NCBI RefSeq assembly: GCF_032380655.1 | Contig: NZ_JAWDIY010000011.1 | Location: 1-64,000 of the forward strand | Source: Diplocloster hominis | GTDB taxonomy: Bacteria; Bacillota; Clostridia; Lachnospirales; Lachnospiraceae | Reading direction: 5' to 3' | Length of the DNA stretch: 64,000 bases | In this document: positions 41,599 to 49,911 of the stretch, one piece after another | Numbering within the stretch: position 1 is the first letter of the stretch | How the letters are laid out: each line of letters opens with the position of its first letter | Program-made: the position numbers and the translations under genes | Notes under the pieces: model-generated | The model's database searches: none | Told to the model about the DNA's origin: nothing | What the model saw: only the letters and a program-made list of their open reading frames with translations

Positions 41599-42519
41599 CT
41601 TAAGAGCGCCGTCAATATCGGCGATCATATCAAGCACCGCCTGTCTGGACGCCTCCTCAAAATGTTCCGCGCCAAAAGAAGCATACGCCTCCTGCTTATA
41701 AGCCGCAATAATCCCCCGGGAAGAATTGACGATGGCTCCCAGCCCGTCCTCATTAAAATAATGCACCAGATCCGCGCCTTTTCCGCCCTGCGCGCCGTAA
41801 CCAGGTACCAGGATATAGGACTTGGGCATCACCTTACGCAGTACCTTTCCAATCTCGGGATAGGTGGCGCCAACCACAGCACCCACGGCGCTGTAACCGC
41901 AGCTCCCTGTCAGGTCCGCGCCCCACTGATTTACCATATCGGCCACCAGTTCATACAGCGGCCTGCCATCCACCAGGCGGTCCTGGAACTCCCCGCTGGA
42001 GGGATTCGAGGTTTTCACCAGTATAAATAAACCCTTATTCTCTTTTTTGCAGATGTCGGTAAACGGTTTGATTCCATCCGTCCCCAGATAAGGGTTCACC
42101 GTAATAAAATCTTCGTCGAATGGGGCGTACACGTTACCTCCCACTTCCACATGGCCCAGGTGACCTGCCGCGTAAGCAGCGGACGTGGAACCGATATCCC
42201 CCCGCTTCACATCCCCGATCACAACCAGGTCTTTGGATTTGCAGTAGGATACCGTTTTCTGGAAAGCGATCAGGCCCTCGATTCCGAACTGTTCATACAT
42301 GGCGATCTGGGGCTTCACCGCCGGAACCAGATCCGCCACCGCGTCCACGATTCTTCGGTTAAATTCCCAGATCGCTTCGGCGGCTCCTTTTAACGTTTCT
42401 CCGTACTCCTGATACGCCGCCTCTTTTATATGCTCCGGAACATAAGCCAGCATGGGGTCCAGTCCCACCACAATAGGGGCATTTGTTTTTTGTATTTTCG
42501 CAACCAGTTTATCTATCAT
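41587..42519 (-). CDS. pyrF: Orotidine 5'-phosphate decarboxylase
   Basis: 310-residue longer-type OMP decarboxylase that makes UMP. N-terminal PIVVGLDPML, KPQIAMYEQFG, and the catalytic VVIGDVKRGDIGST (Asp-x-Lys-x-x-Asp) are present, with VPGYGAQGGKG for phosphate. The start at 42519 has GGAGGAAAATA ahead; the ATG at 42540 lacks a site. The last codons are duplicated in the adjacent 21-bp repeat. Confidence 0.96.
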   Translation of the reverse strand: MIDKLVAKIQKTNAPIVVGLDPMLAYVPEHIKEAAYQEYGETLKGAAEAIWEFNRRIVDAVADLVPAVKPQIAMYEQFGIEGLIAFQKTVSYCKSKDLVVIGDVKRGDIGSTSAAYAAGHLGHVEVGGNVYAPFDEDFITVNPYLGTDGIKPFTDICKKENKGLFILVKTSNPSSGEFQDRLVDGRPLYELVADMVNQWGADLTGSCGYSAVGAVVGATYPEIGKVLRKVMPKSYILVPGYGAQGGKGADLVHYFNEDGLGAIVNSSRGIIAAYKQEAYASFGAEHFEEASRQAVLDMIADIDGALKSAK

Positions 42520-42610
42520 TATTTTCCTCCAGTGACGCATACACTGCGTCTTATAATATATAATTCAAAATCAGGGCTCCGCCTGCAGTCCCCGTCGATC
42601 CGTATGAGTT

Positions 42611-43903
42611 TTAAATGGAAACCTCATCCTCCAGGGAATAGACGATTTCCCCTTCTATTACCGTATAAACCACTCTGCCCTTTACTTTTCTGCCATGGAA
42701 CGGCGTATTCTTTCCTTTTGACTCAAACCGTTCCGCGTCAATGGTATATTCCGCTTCCGGGTCAAAAATCACCAGATCCGCCGCACTGCCTTCTGCCAAT
42801 GTTCCCCTCTCTATATTCAGAACCCGTGCCGGCTGACAGCTCATCTTCTCAGCCATCTGCAGCGGTGTCAAAAGCCCCTTGTCCACCAATTCCGAATAAG
42901 TCAAAGCTGCAGCAGTCTCAAGCCCCACGATGCCAAACGGCGCTTTTAGCATGGACTTAGATTTTTCACTTTCCGCATGCGGCGCATGGTCTGTGGCGAT
43001 CACATCCAGCGTGCCATCTGCCAGCCCCTCTATCAAAGCATCCACATCCTCCCGTGACCGAAGCGGAGGATTCATTTTATAATTCGAGTCATATCCCGGG
43101 ATATCATCCGACGTAAGGGTAAAGTGATGGGGACACACCTCTGCGGTTACAGGAAGTCCGGCTTCCTTTGCCTGGCGAACCATCTGAACACTGTCCCTGG
43201 TGGAGCAATGGCACAGATGCAGCTTCACACCCGTTGACTTGGCCAGCAGAATATCCCTTGCCACAATCACGTCCTCCACCGCATTCGTGATTCCCGGCAG
43301 GCACAGCTCATTCGCCTTCTTATCCGCGTTAATCACTCCGCCTTTCACCATGGTGATATCCTCGCAATGGGCAAATACCGGAATCCCGAGAGCGGCTGCG
43401 ATCTTCATGGCTTCCTCATAGAGTCCCGCGTTCATCACCGATTTGCCGTCCTCACTGATCGCCGGCACACCTGCCCGGACCATACCCTCGATATCGGACA
43501 GTTTCTCACCGGCCTGTCCCTGCGTCACAGCTCCGATCTGATACACCCGCACCTTTCCGGTATGGCGCGCTTTATTATGCACAAAGCTGGCACGGTCCGG
43601 GTTATCGATCACCGGCTTCGTATTCGGCATCGCGCAGATCGTGGTAAATCCTCCCCGGGCCGCGGCTCTCTGGCCGGTCATAATCGTTTCTTTATGGGTC
43701 AGACCCGGTTCCCTCAGATGTACGTGCAGGTCAATAAAGCCTGGCATCACAAAACAACCCGCCGCATTTACAGTGGCATCTGCTGTTGACCGGATATTTT
43801 CAGAAACTTCTCTTATCTTTCCGTCTTCTAACAGCATATCATAGATACCATCGGTGCCTGTCGCCGGGTCCAGAATTCTTCCTTGCTTTATTAATAGCTT
43901 CAT
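42611..43903 (-). CDS. pyrC: Dihydroorotase
   Basis: 430-residue class I amidohydrolase cyclising carbamoyl-aspartate. Metal motifs are GFIDLHVHLREPG, AHCED, HLCHCSTRDS and the IATDHAPH Asp. GGAAGGA precedes the ATG at 43903. It is the first gene of pyrCFKDE. No pyrB/pyrI or carA/carB lies in the window, so the first two steps are encoded elsewhere. Confidence 0.96.
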   Translation of the reverse strand: MKLLIKQGRILDPATGTDGIYDMLLEDGKIREVSENIRSTADATVNAAGCFVMPGFIDLHVHLREPGLTHKETIMTGQRAAARGGFTTICAMPNTKPVIDNPDRASFVHNKARHTGKVRVYQIGAVTQGQAGEKLSDIEGMVRAGVPAISEDGKSVMNAGLYEEAMKIAAALGIPVFAHCEDITMVKGGVINADKKANELCLPGITNAVEDVIVARDILLAKSTGVKLHLCHCSTRDSVQMVRQAKEAGLPVTAEVCPHHFTLTSDDIPGYDSNYKMNPPLRSREDVDALIEGLADGTLDVIATDHAPHAESEKSKSMLKAPFGIVGLETAAALTYSELVDKGLLTPLQMAEKMSCQPARVLNIERGTLAEGSAADLVIFDPEAEYTIDAERFESKGKNTPFHGRKVKGRVVYTVIEGEIVYSLEDEVSI

Positions 43904-43937
43904 AATGGATTCCTTCCTGAATTTATTTATCTGTCTT

Positions 43938-43966
43938 ATTTTAACATACGTGTTTACCCTCTGCAA
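43938..43966 (-). promoter_or_regulatory. pyrCFKDE promoter
   Basis: Minus strand: TTGCAG (43961-43966), 17-nt spacer, TAAAAT (43938-43943), about 30 nt ahead of pyrC. The leader is too short for a PyrR attenuator, and none is seen. Confidence 0.65.
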
Positions 43967-44079
43967 CGGGGGGACTGAAATTTTCGGCCAGGCCTCAAGC
44001 GATGCTGCCTCACGAGTTTTTCCGCCCGGCTTTGCCATCCCCCGCCGCTTCCCTCCCATCCCTGCTCTGGTAAAGGCTC

Positions 44080-45030
44080 TTATATCGACCGCACTTCGTA
44101 ATTTTGGTGGATCAGGTCGGATACACGGCCGGGAGTAATGATCCCTTCCATGGGGCCGAAGGCGGCTGTATTCAGGGCTGCCGCCGCGGATGCCTGTCTG
44201 GCGCAGGTTTCAAGGGGAAGGCCGCTTAAGTAGCCGCAGAGGAAGGCCGCGTCGAAGCTGTCTCCGGCACCGGTGGGGTCCTTGGCGCGGACTTTGCAGA
44301 TCGGTACGTCAAAATGGGATTCCCGGGTTATGATCTGTGCGCCTTTTTTCCCTTGCTTTAGGACGAGGACCTTTATATTGGGATATTGGAAAACCTGGTC
44401 GATCGCTTTATCCAGTGAGTCTGTCTCGAATATCGTTAAAAGTTCATGAAGGCCCGGCATGAATACGGAGCTATATTCCAGAATGGGCAGGACACTGGTC
44501 ATTAAATCGGTTTCTTTCAGGATCTCGATCCGCACGTTGGGATCAAAAGTGATCACGGCTCCTGCTTCGTACAGGGCTTTCATGGTCTGCAGTATACTCC
44601 CGGCCATTTTCTTTGACGAGGTCAGACTGCAGCCCATAATATGAAAAAGCCCCACATTCTCCGGCAGTTCCTTTGGAACACTTAAGTTTCCTGCAGCGGA
44701 ATTACCCATATGGAAGATAAACTTCCGTTCTCCGTTCCGATCATAGGAGACAAAGGCTACGCCGGTGGACAGGATCGGATCTGTCGACAGTAAGGAGCAA
44801 TTAACCCGGTCCTCCTCCAGGCGTTTCCGGATGCAGACCCCGAATTCATCATCTCCGACTCTGCCGATAATTCCACTGACATATCCCATCTTAGCCACAG
44901 TATCGGCAAAAATAGCCGGTGCTCCGGATGGGAAGGGGCCTGTGAATTCACCAGTCCGCTCAAGAGGCATATCTACCTCCGGCCGCATAATCTCACAGAT
45001 CGTCTCCCCCATGGTCCATATTTCTTTCAC
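44080..45030 (-). CDS. PfkB-family carbohydrate kinase
   Basis: 316-residue ribokinase-fold sugar kinase (fructokinase/KDG-kinase group). It has a substrate-side FPSGAPAIFADTVAKMG, GRVGDDEFG, and the C-terminal anion hole DPTGAGDSFDAAF. The GTG start at 45030 is favoured by GGGAGG 8 nt upstream and because the reading then begins with the usual beta strand (VKEIWTMGE). The substrate is not determinable. The nearby hexulose-phosphate synthase-like gene hints at sugar phosphate metabolism. Confidence 0.88.
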   Translation of the reverse strand: MKEIWTMGETICEIMRPEVDMPLERTGEFTGPFPSGAPAIFADTVAKMGYVSGIIGRVGDDEFGVCIRKRLEEDRVNCSLLSTDPILSTGVAFVSYDRNGERKFIFHMGNSAAGNLSVPKELPENVGLFHIMGCSLTSSKKMAGSILQTMKALYEAGAVITFDPNVRIEILKETDLMTSVLPILEYSSVFMPGLHELLTIFETDSLDKAIDQVFQYPNIKVLVLKQGKKGAQIITRESHFDVPICKVRAKDPTGAGDSFDAAFLCGYLSGLPLETCARQASAAAALNTAAFGPMEGIITPGRVSDLIHQNYEVRSI

Positions 45031-45486
45031 TTCATATTCCTCCCTCAAATTACGTTCAATAGTAAAAAGCAAGTGATCCAAGCAAGCTATCGCATCCCTA
45101 ACCCCGCATACCGCTCCCGCTATCCAATCCATCCATGTCCATTGGCAAAAAATGTCCCGGACCAACCACGATACACCACCTAGTGTTTACCGCTGCCTGT
45201 CTCCGGGTTTAAGGGCTAAGCTTCCATATGTAAGTTCTGTCTTCATTCTAGCACACCCCCTTCAGACCTGCAATGTCCGAAAACAAATTTGTCCGAAAGT
45301 CCGAAAGCAAATGTTACCTTCTCCCTCTTCCCGCCCAAACCAGCACTCTCCACTCTGATGCCAGCTGAAAACCGCCATTGTACCAGTCAAGGAAAACCCG
45401 TGCAGCCTGATGGAAAGCTGGGGGACTCCCAGCTTTCCATCAGACTCCACGGGTTTTCCGCCCCCCGACGCAAAGCCCCCTTCATC
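45031..45486. other. Non-coding gap
   Basis: No gene is supported between the C39-like gene and the kinase. Contents are the long palindrome listed separately and a GTCCGAAA-containing stretch (45270-45305) repeated two to three times. Nothing else is seen. Confidence 0.5.
45391..45459. repeat. 32-bp inverted repeat, 5-nt loop
   Basis: Arms 45391-45422 and 45428-45459 pair with only two mismatches: GGAAAACCCGTG...GGAAAGCTGGG against its complement. It lies 27 nt beyond the stop of the C39-like gene and could act as a large terminator or RNA-stabilising hairpin. Confidence 0.85.
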
Positions 45487-46440
45487 CTACACCGAAAACG
45501 CCCAAAGGTTTTTAATCTGATAACTCAGCTCCTCATAAGACCAAGTCCTTAAGCTGCGGCTTCGGCTGTTCGGGTCATTGACTGTGAATTCCCCGTCCCG
45601 GTAACCGGTTAATACGATAAAATGCCCGGTCGTGGTAAAGTCTCCCGGCCGCATGCTGCAGATGATGGGATGACCCTGGGAAAGTTCATTTTTCATGACG
45701 GACTCATCCAGACGGATTTCTTCAGCCTGGATACCCAGCTGCCTGGCCCCTGTGGTCATGAGTGCCCAGGTGGTTCCGGCGGCCGGGTCCAGGTAGCCGT
45801 TGTCCGCACTGAAGGATGCTATGGCCTGGGGATTCTTCTGCAGGTCCTGGGTTAATCCGACGATTACCATGGACAGGCAGGTAGGTCCGCAGCCGTCCAG
45901 CCCAATGAGGCCTTCCTTACCATAGGAATGGTAGCCCCATCTGGAATCCCACTGGAGGAAAAGAGGAATTTTGCCTTCTTCACAGTCATTTTTAAGATCG
46001 ATGGGCTGATCATTTTCGATCAGGTCCTTATTTTCCGGGTAGGCAAGTACGTAATCCAGCAGCTCTTCATTTTTGGTCAGAGCTTCCAGCATTCTTTCGG
46101 GATAGTCTTCGATATGACCGGTGATCTGTTTTAGCTGGGAAGAGGGCAGATCCATTGCTTGTAACTGCTGCAGAAGTGAATTGCCGATATCCATGGAGGA
46201 GACATTGACGGACAGGCTGTCATCGGGAGGCTGCGAATTTTCAGTCAGATATGGCTGCCGCCATTCCTTGAATTGGCTGACTATATGATTCTTACCATAG
46301 CAAAATCCACAGTACGCCAGAATCAGCAGTCCGGATAAGAGCACGAATTTCAACAGGTTTGTCCGGGCTCTCCTTCTGCGCCTGTGTTTTCTTCTGGCCT
46401 TTTTATTTGTCCTCTTTTTTACTGCCTCACTCGATGTCAT
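45487..46440 (-). CDS. Secreted/membrane C39-like cysteine protease
   Basis: 317-residue protein. A very basic cytoplasmic N-terminus (KKRTNKKARRKHRRRRRAR) and one membrane span (about 28-50) precede a linker and a C-terminal peptidase C39-like papain-fold domain (about 175-315). The catalytic Cys is in LDGCGPTCLSM, His in TTGHFIVLTG and Asp in TVNDPNSRS. Orientation is N-in, with the protease domain outside. AGGAGG lies 8 nt ahead of the ATG. No bacteriocin or ABC exporter is nearby, so it is not the bacteriocin-processing type. The substrate is unknown. Confidence 0.87.
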   Translation of the reverse strand: MTSSEAVKKRTNKKARRKHRRRRRARTNLLKFVLLSGLLILAYCGFCYGKNHIVSQFKEWRQPYLTENSQPPDDSLSVNVSSMDIGNSLLQQLQAMDLPSSQLKQITGHIEDYPERMLEALTKNEELLDYVLAYPENKDLIENDQPIDLKNDCEEGKIPLFLQWDSRWGYHSYGKEGLIGLDGCGPTCLSMVIVGLTQDLQKNPQAIASFSADNGYLDPAAGTTWALMTTGARQLGIQAEEIRLDESVMKNELSQGHPIICSMRPGDFTTTGHFIVLTGYRDGEFTVNDPNSRSRSLRTWSYEELSYQIKNLWAFSV

Positions 46441-46654
46441 TGGGGCAACCTCCTTTATTTCGGTATGCCCTTATTATATCCGTTCTCCTTGTATTTTTTC
46501 GTATTACTTCCTTAGTAATTTCTTAATTTCCGGGGCGTAAATCCTTTCTAATTTATGAATGTTTATATACAGCGGGATTTAGATCCGGTACTCTTCTACC
46601 GGTTTCTGATGGTGTTTCTTCTGAGAGTTGGGTCCATATTACCGTCTTATTTTC

Positions 46655-47302
46655 TCATCCGTTTACTAAGATCTGATCTGTCATTTTGTGTTTAAACGCA
46701 AGAACTGCCGCCCGAAGGTCGGGGGCGTTTGTCAGCGCTCCTCCGGCTATGATCACGTCAGGATGGCTGAACATGGCTAACGCAAGTGTGTCCAGTGTGA
46801 TACCTCCCGCTGCCGCTATCCTGGTATTACTGACTGTCTCTGACAATATCTTCAGGTCGTTAAACGGCGTTATTCCGGACCGCTGCACATCCACAGCGGT
46901 ATGTACGCCGATATAGTCAACGCCCATTGCCTCCAGCTCTTTGGATCTTTGAATGATATCGGGAACACTCAGCAGATCCACATACAGTTCTTTTCCGGCC
47001 TTGTGGACCGCGTTCTTTGCTTCTGCTATCGTATTGTCGGCGGCAACGGCCAGAACAGTCACCATATCCGCACCGGCCTCGACGGCATAGCGGGCCTCTA
47101 TTTCACCCCCATCGGCGATTTTGGTGTCTGCCAGAACCGTCAGCCGGGGAAATCTCTCTTTCATACGTCTCACCGGCTCCATCCCGTACCTGATGATCAT
47201 CGGTGTCCCAATCTCTATGATATCGATTATATCGTGTATCTTTTCCGCCATTTCCAGTGCCTCTTCCATCGATACCATATCCAGCGCTATTTGTAATCTC
47301 AT
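46655..47302 (-). CDS. 3-hexulose-6-phosphate synthase-like enzyme
   Basis: 215-residue TIM barrel of the OMP-decarboxylase superfamily. LQIALDM is at the N-terminus, the metal/substrate motif LADTKIADGGE (Asp-x-Lys-x-x-Asp) is about residue 60, and VHTAVD and AAAGGI are near the phosphate site. The family holds hexulose-phosphate synthase and 3-keto-L-gulonate-6-phosphate decarboxylase; the two cannot be separated here. GAAGGAA precedes the ATG. No isomerase partner (hxlB) is adjacent. Confidence 0.85.
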   Translation of the reverse strand: MRLQIALDMVSMEEALEMAEKIHDIIDIIEIGTPMIIRYGMEPVRRMKERFPRLTVLADTKIADGGEIEARYAVEAGADMVTVLAVAADNTIAEAKNAVHKAGKELYVDLLSVPDIIQRSKELEAMGVDYIGVHTAVDVQRSGITPFNDLKILSETVSNTRIAAAGGITLDTLALAMFSHPDVIIAGGALTNAPDLRAAVLAFKHKMTDQILVNG

Positions 47303-47423
47303 CTTATGTTCCTTCTCTGTCTTTTATAGATTAAATACGCAGTAAACCATCTGCTTCCCTATCTTCGCAGGAACACCGCCTGGGCAGCCTGTGAATCTAA
47401 GGGCCATGAGAACAACCCGCTTC

Positions 47424-47777
47424 TTAATCATTTTTGTAAATGATAAAATGATGGAACTTTAAGATCCGGAAGAATTCTACCAGCCGGTTCAGCAGCGGTT
47501 CCGCTTTCTTGCCGAACTCAGCCTTCACAAGCTCCGAAATGTCATAGACCGTGTTCTTTCCGTCGATCTGCAGCCAGACAAAAGTCCCATAGGCATCCAG
47601 CTGTATGTGGCTTACTTTCGGCCTGTGGAAAAATTTCTGGGCTACGCGGTTAAAGAAACCCTCGTTGGGCTCGTCGATCACCACCCGCCCTTTCTCATTT
47701 GTTTCCCATTTGTACTCCGGATTTTTCATGGGCACATAGTCCATATAGTTCCCGGGCAATACTGTCTTTTTTGACAT
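47424..47777 (-). CDS. PqqD-like protein
   Basis: 117-residue protein with a winged-helix PqqD/coenzyme-PQQ-D fold. LDAYGTFVWLQIDGKNTVYDISELVKAEFG and LNRLVEFFRILKFHHF match the region where PqqD proteins bind peptide leaders. It follows the OPT transporter gene by 17 nt and is thus co-transcribed with it. No radical SAM maturase or precursor peptide is seen nearby, so its role with a peptide transporter is open. Confidence 0.82.
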   Translation of the reverse strand: MSKKTVLPGNYMDYVPMKNPEYKWETNEKGRVVIDEPNEGFFNRVAQKFFHRPKVSHIQLDAYGTFVWLQIDGKNTVYDISELVKAEFGKKAEPLLNRLVEFFRILKFHHFIIYKND

Positions 47778-47794
47778 GCTCTCACATCCTTTGT

Positions 47795-49690
47795 CTATTT
47801 CGCCTTCCGCTTCGCGAACAGGAAGAGTGATCCGATCAGCAGTGCGAACGCTGCCAATCCTCCGATATTCCCCAGATTCAGGATTTCGGACAGATCGATT
47901 TTATCTCCAAGTGTCACCGCGCCGATGGGAACGACGGCCAGCACGGCCAACAGGATTCCCACAAGCCCCTCCCCGGCGATCAGGCCGGAACAGTACAGCA
48001 CACCGCGTTCGATCATTCCCTTTTTCTGTTCTTCCGGAAGATTCTTTTTCTTTTCTAAATATAATCGTACAAGACCGCCTGCCATAATCCCGGCACTTAA
48101 GTGAACCGGCAGATACAGGCCCACGGCAAAGGGCAGTACCGGCATCCTTAAGATCTCCGCCACGACAGCGATTCCGGCTCCCGCGAATACCAGCACCCAC
48201 GGCAGATTTCCTTCCATCACGCCTTCGACCACCATCTTCATCAGTGTGGCCTGGGGTGCCGGAAGCTGGGTGGAACCGTATCCCCACGCCGAGTGGAGCA
48301 GATATAACACACCCCCGATGGTAACCGCGGAGGCTCCCACACCGATCAGTTCCCCGATCTGCTGCCTCCTGGGCGTGGCGCCCAGGATGTATCCGGTCTT
48401 TAAGTCCTGGGACGTATCCCCGGCGATGGCCGCGATCATACAGATAATGGAACCGATGGCGATGGCGCCGATCATACCTGCCTGTCCGGTGGAGCCGGTG
48501 GCCTTTAAAGCCATCGTGGAAAACAATAATGTGGCAATCGCCATTCCTGAGACCGGATTGTTACTGCTGCCGACCAGTCCTACCATTCTGGAGGATACCG
48601 TAGCGAAGAAGAAACCAAACACCACGATCAGAACCGCCCCCAGCAGATTGACCGGGAATGCCGGCAGCAGCCAGATCAGAACCGCCATAGCCAGAATCAC
48701 CAGCAGGATTCCTTTCATAGGCAAGTCCTTATCCGTACGCAGCATACTGGCCTCTCCTTTTCCATACCCCTTCAGCGCCTGACCGAAGGTCCTGACGATC
48801 AGAGGAAGGGATTTGACCAGGCTTAAGATCCCGCCGGCCGCTACCGCGCCTGCCCCGATGTATCGGATGTATTTGGTCCAGATGGTAAAGGAATCCATGG
48901 AGCTTATGGGGTCCGTCCCCGGAAAGAGGACTGCGTCCTGCCCGAAAAAGCTCAACAGCGGCATCAGCACAAACCAGGCCAGGACTCCGCCTGCCAGCAT
49001 ATAAGAGGAGATCTTCGGTCCGCAGATATAACCCACTCCAACCAGCGCCGGCAGTACGTCTACACCTGCTCCGCTTCCCTTATAAGAATTTAACTCGTAG
49101 TGAACTTCACTGGGAAACAGCTTCAGCCCATCCGCCACGAATTTGTAAGCGGCCGCTATACCAAGTCCCGCGAATACGGTGGAGGCTTTGGAACCGCCCT
49201 CTTCTCCCGCCAGCAGGACCTCCGCACAGGCAGTACCCTCCGGATACGGAAGAACGCCATGTTCCTGAACGATCAGAGCCCGCCGCAGCGGTACCATGAA
49301 TAAGATTCCAAGGACTCCTCCAAACAGCGCGATGATCGAAATGGTCCAAAAAGACGGAGGCAGTATCTCCCACTGCTCTGCCCACATAAATAGTACCGGC
49401 AGGGTAAAGATCGCGCCCGCCGCCACAGACTCGCCGGCTGAGCCGATCGTCTGTACCATATTGCTTTCGAGTATGGAATCCTTGCGCAGAATCACCCGGA
49501 TCACTCCCATGGCGATAACGGCAGCCGGTATCGATGCCGACACCGTCATTCCCACCCGAAGGCCCAGATAAGCATTTGCCCCGCCGAAGACCACTGCCAA
49601 CAGGATTCCGATGACGATCGACGCCACCGTAAATTCCGGCAGTACCCGTTCCGCGGGGACAAATGGTTTAAAACTTTTTTCCTGTTTCAT
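47795..49690 (-). CDS. OPT-family oligopeptide transporter (copy 2)
   Basis: 631-residue polytopic membrane protein (about 14-16 hydrophobic segments) of the bacterial OPT type. It has FGGANAYLGLRVGMTVSASIPAAV near the N-terminus, ATVSSRMVGLVGSSNNPVSGMAIATL mid-protein and GATPRRQQIGELIG. It is predicted to import peptides or metal-chelate-like compounds with protons. It is about 70 percent identical by eye to the next gene upstream (49912-51825), a tandem duplication. It is followed by pqqD-like. Confidence 0.93.
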   Translation of the reverse strand: MKQEKSFKPFVPAERVLPEFTVASIVIGILLAVVFGGANAYLGLRVGMTVSASIPAAVIAMGVIRVILRKDSILESNMVQTIGSAGESVAAGAIFTLPVLFMWAEQWEILPPSFWTISIIALFGGVLGILFMVPLRRALIVQEHGVLPYPEGTACAEVLLAGEEGGSKASTVFAGLGIAAAYKFVADGLKLFPSEVHYELNSYKGSGAGVDVLPALVGVGYICGPKISSYMLAGGVLAWFVLMPLLSFFGQDAVLFPGTDPISSMDSFTIWTKYIRYIGAGAVAAGGILSLVKSLPLIVRTFGQALKGYGKGEASMLRTDKDLPMKGILLVILAMAVLIWLLPAFPVNLLGAVLIVVFGFFFATVSSRMVGLVGSSNNPVSGMAIATLLFSTMALKATGSTGQAGMIGAIAIGSIICMIAAIAGDTSQDLKTGYILGATPRRQQIGELIGVGASAVTIGGVLYLLHSAWGYGSTQLPAPQATLMKMVVEGVMEGNLPWVLVFAGAGIAVVAEILRMPVLPFAVGLYLPVHLSAGIMAGGLVRLYLEKKKNLPEEQKKGMIERGVLYCSGLIAGEGLVGILLAVLAVVPIGAVTLGDKIDLSEILNLGNIGGLAAFALLIGSLFLFAKRKAK

Positions 49691-49783
49691 ATCTCAATCC
49701 CCATCCTTTATGAATTGGCACTCATTGTCCGTTTCATTATAGTATGGGAGGAAAATACAAAACAATGTATAATAATTTCCTGT

Positions 49784-49893
49784 TTTACCTATATCCGGCG
49801 CTGTTACCTGGATCAGACAGCATTACCTATATTAGGCAGCCTCGCCTGGTTTAAGCAGCATTACCTATATTAGGCAGTATCACCTGGTCCAAA
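49784..49893. repeat. 38-bp tandem repeat between the OPT genes
   Basis: Two good units (49818-49855 and 49856-49893), CAGCATTACCTATATTAGGC then CTGGTYYAA, follow a decayed third (from 49784). They lie in the 220-nt gap between the two transporter genes. Role unknown. Confidence 0.75.
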
Positions 49894-49911
49894 CATCATT
49901 ATCCCAGGCAA

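Noticed and set aside
43985..44012. Repeat shared with 55583-55609 (CCTCAAGCGAT)
   Set aside because: Only about 11 exact bases plus scattered matches; too weak to call.
43904..44079. PyrR attenuator ahead of pyrC
   Set aside because: The promoter lies only about 30 nt from the start codon and no PyrR binding loop or terminator/antiterminator pair is seen.
45487..46440. Bacteriocin-processing C39 protease
   Set aside because: The domain is fused to a single membrane anchor, not an ABC exporter, and no double-Gly precursor is nearby.
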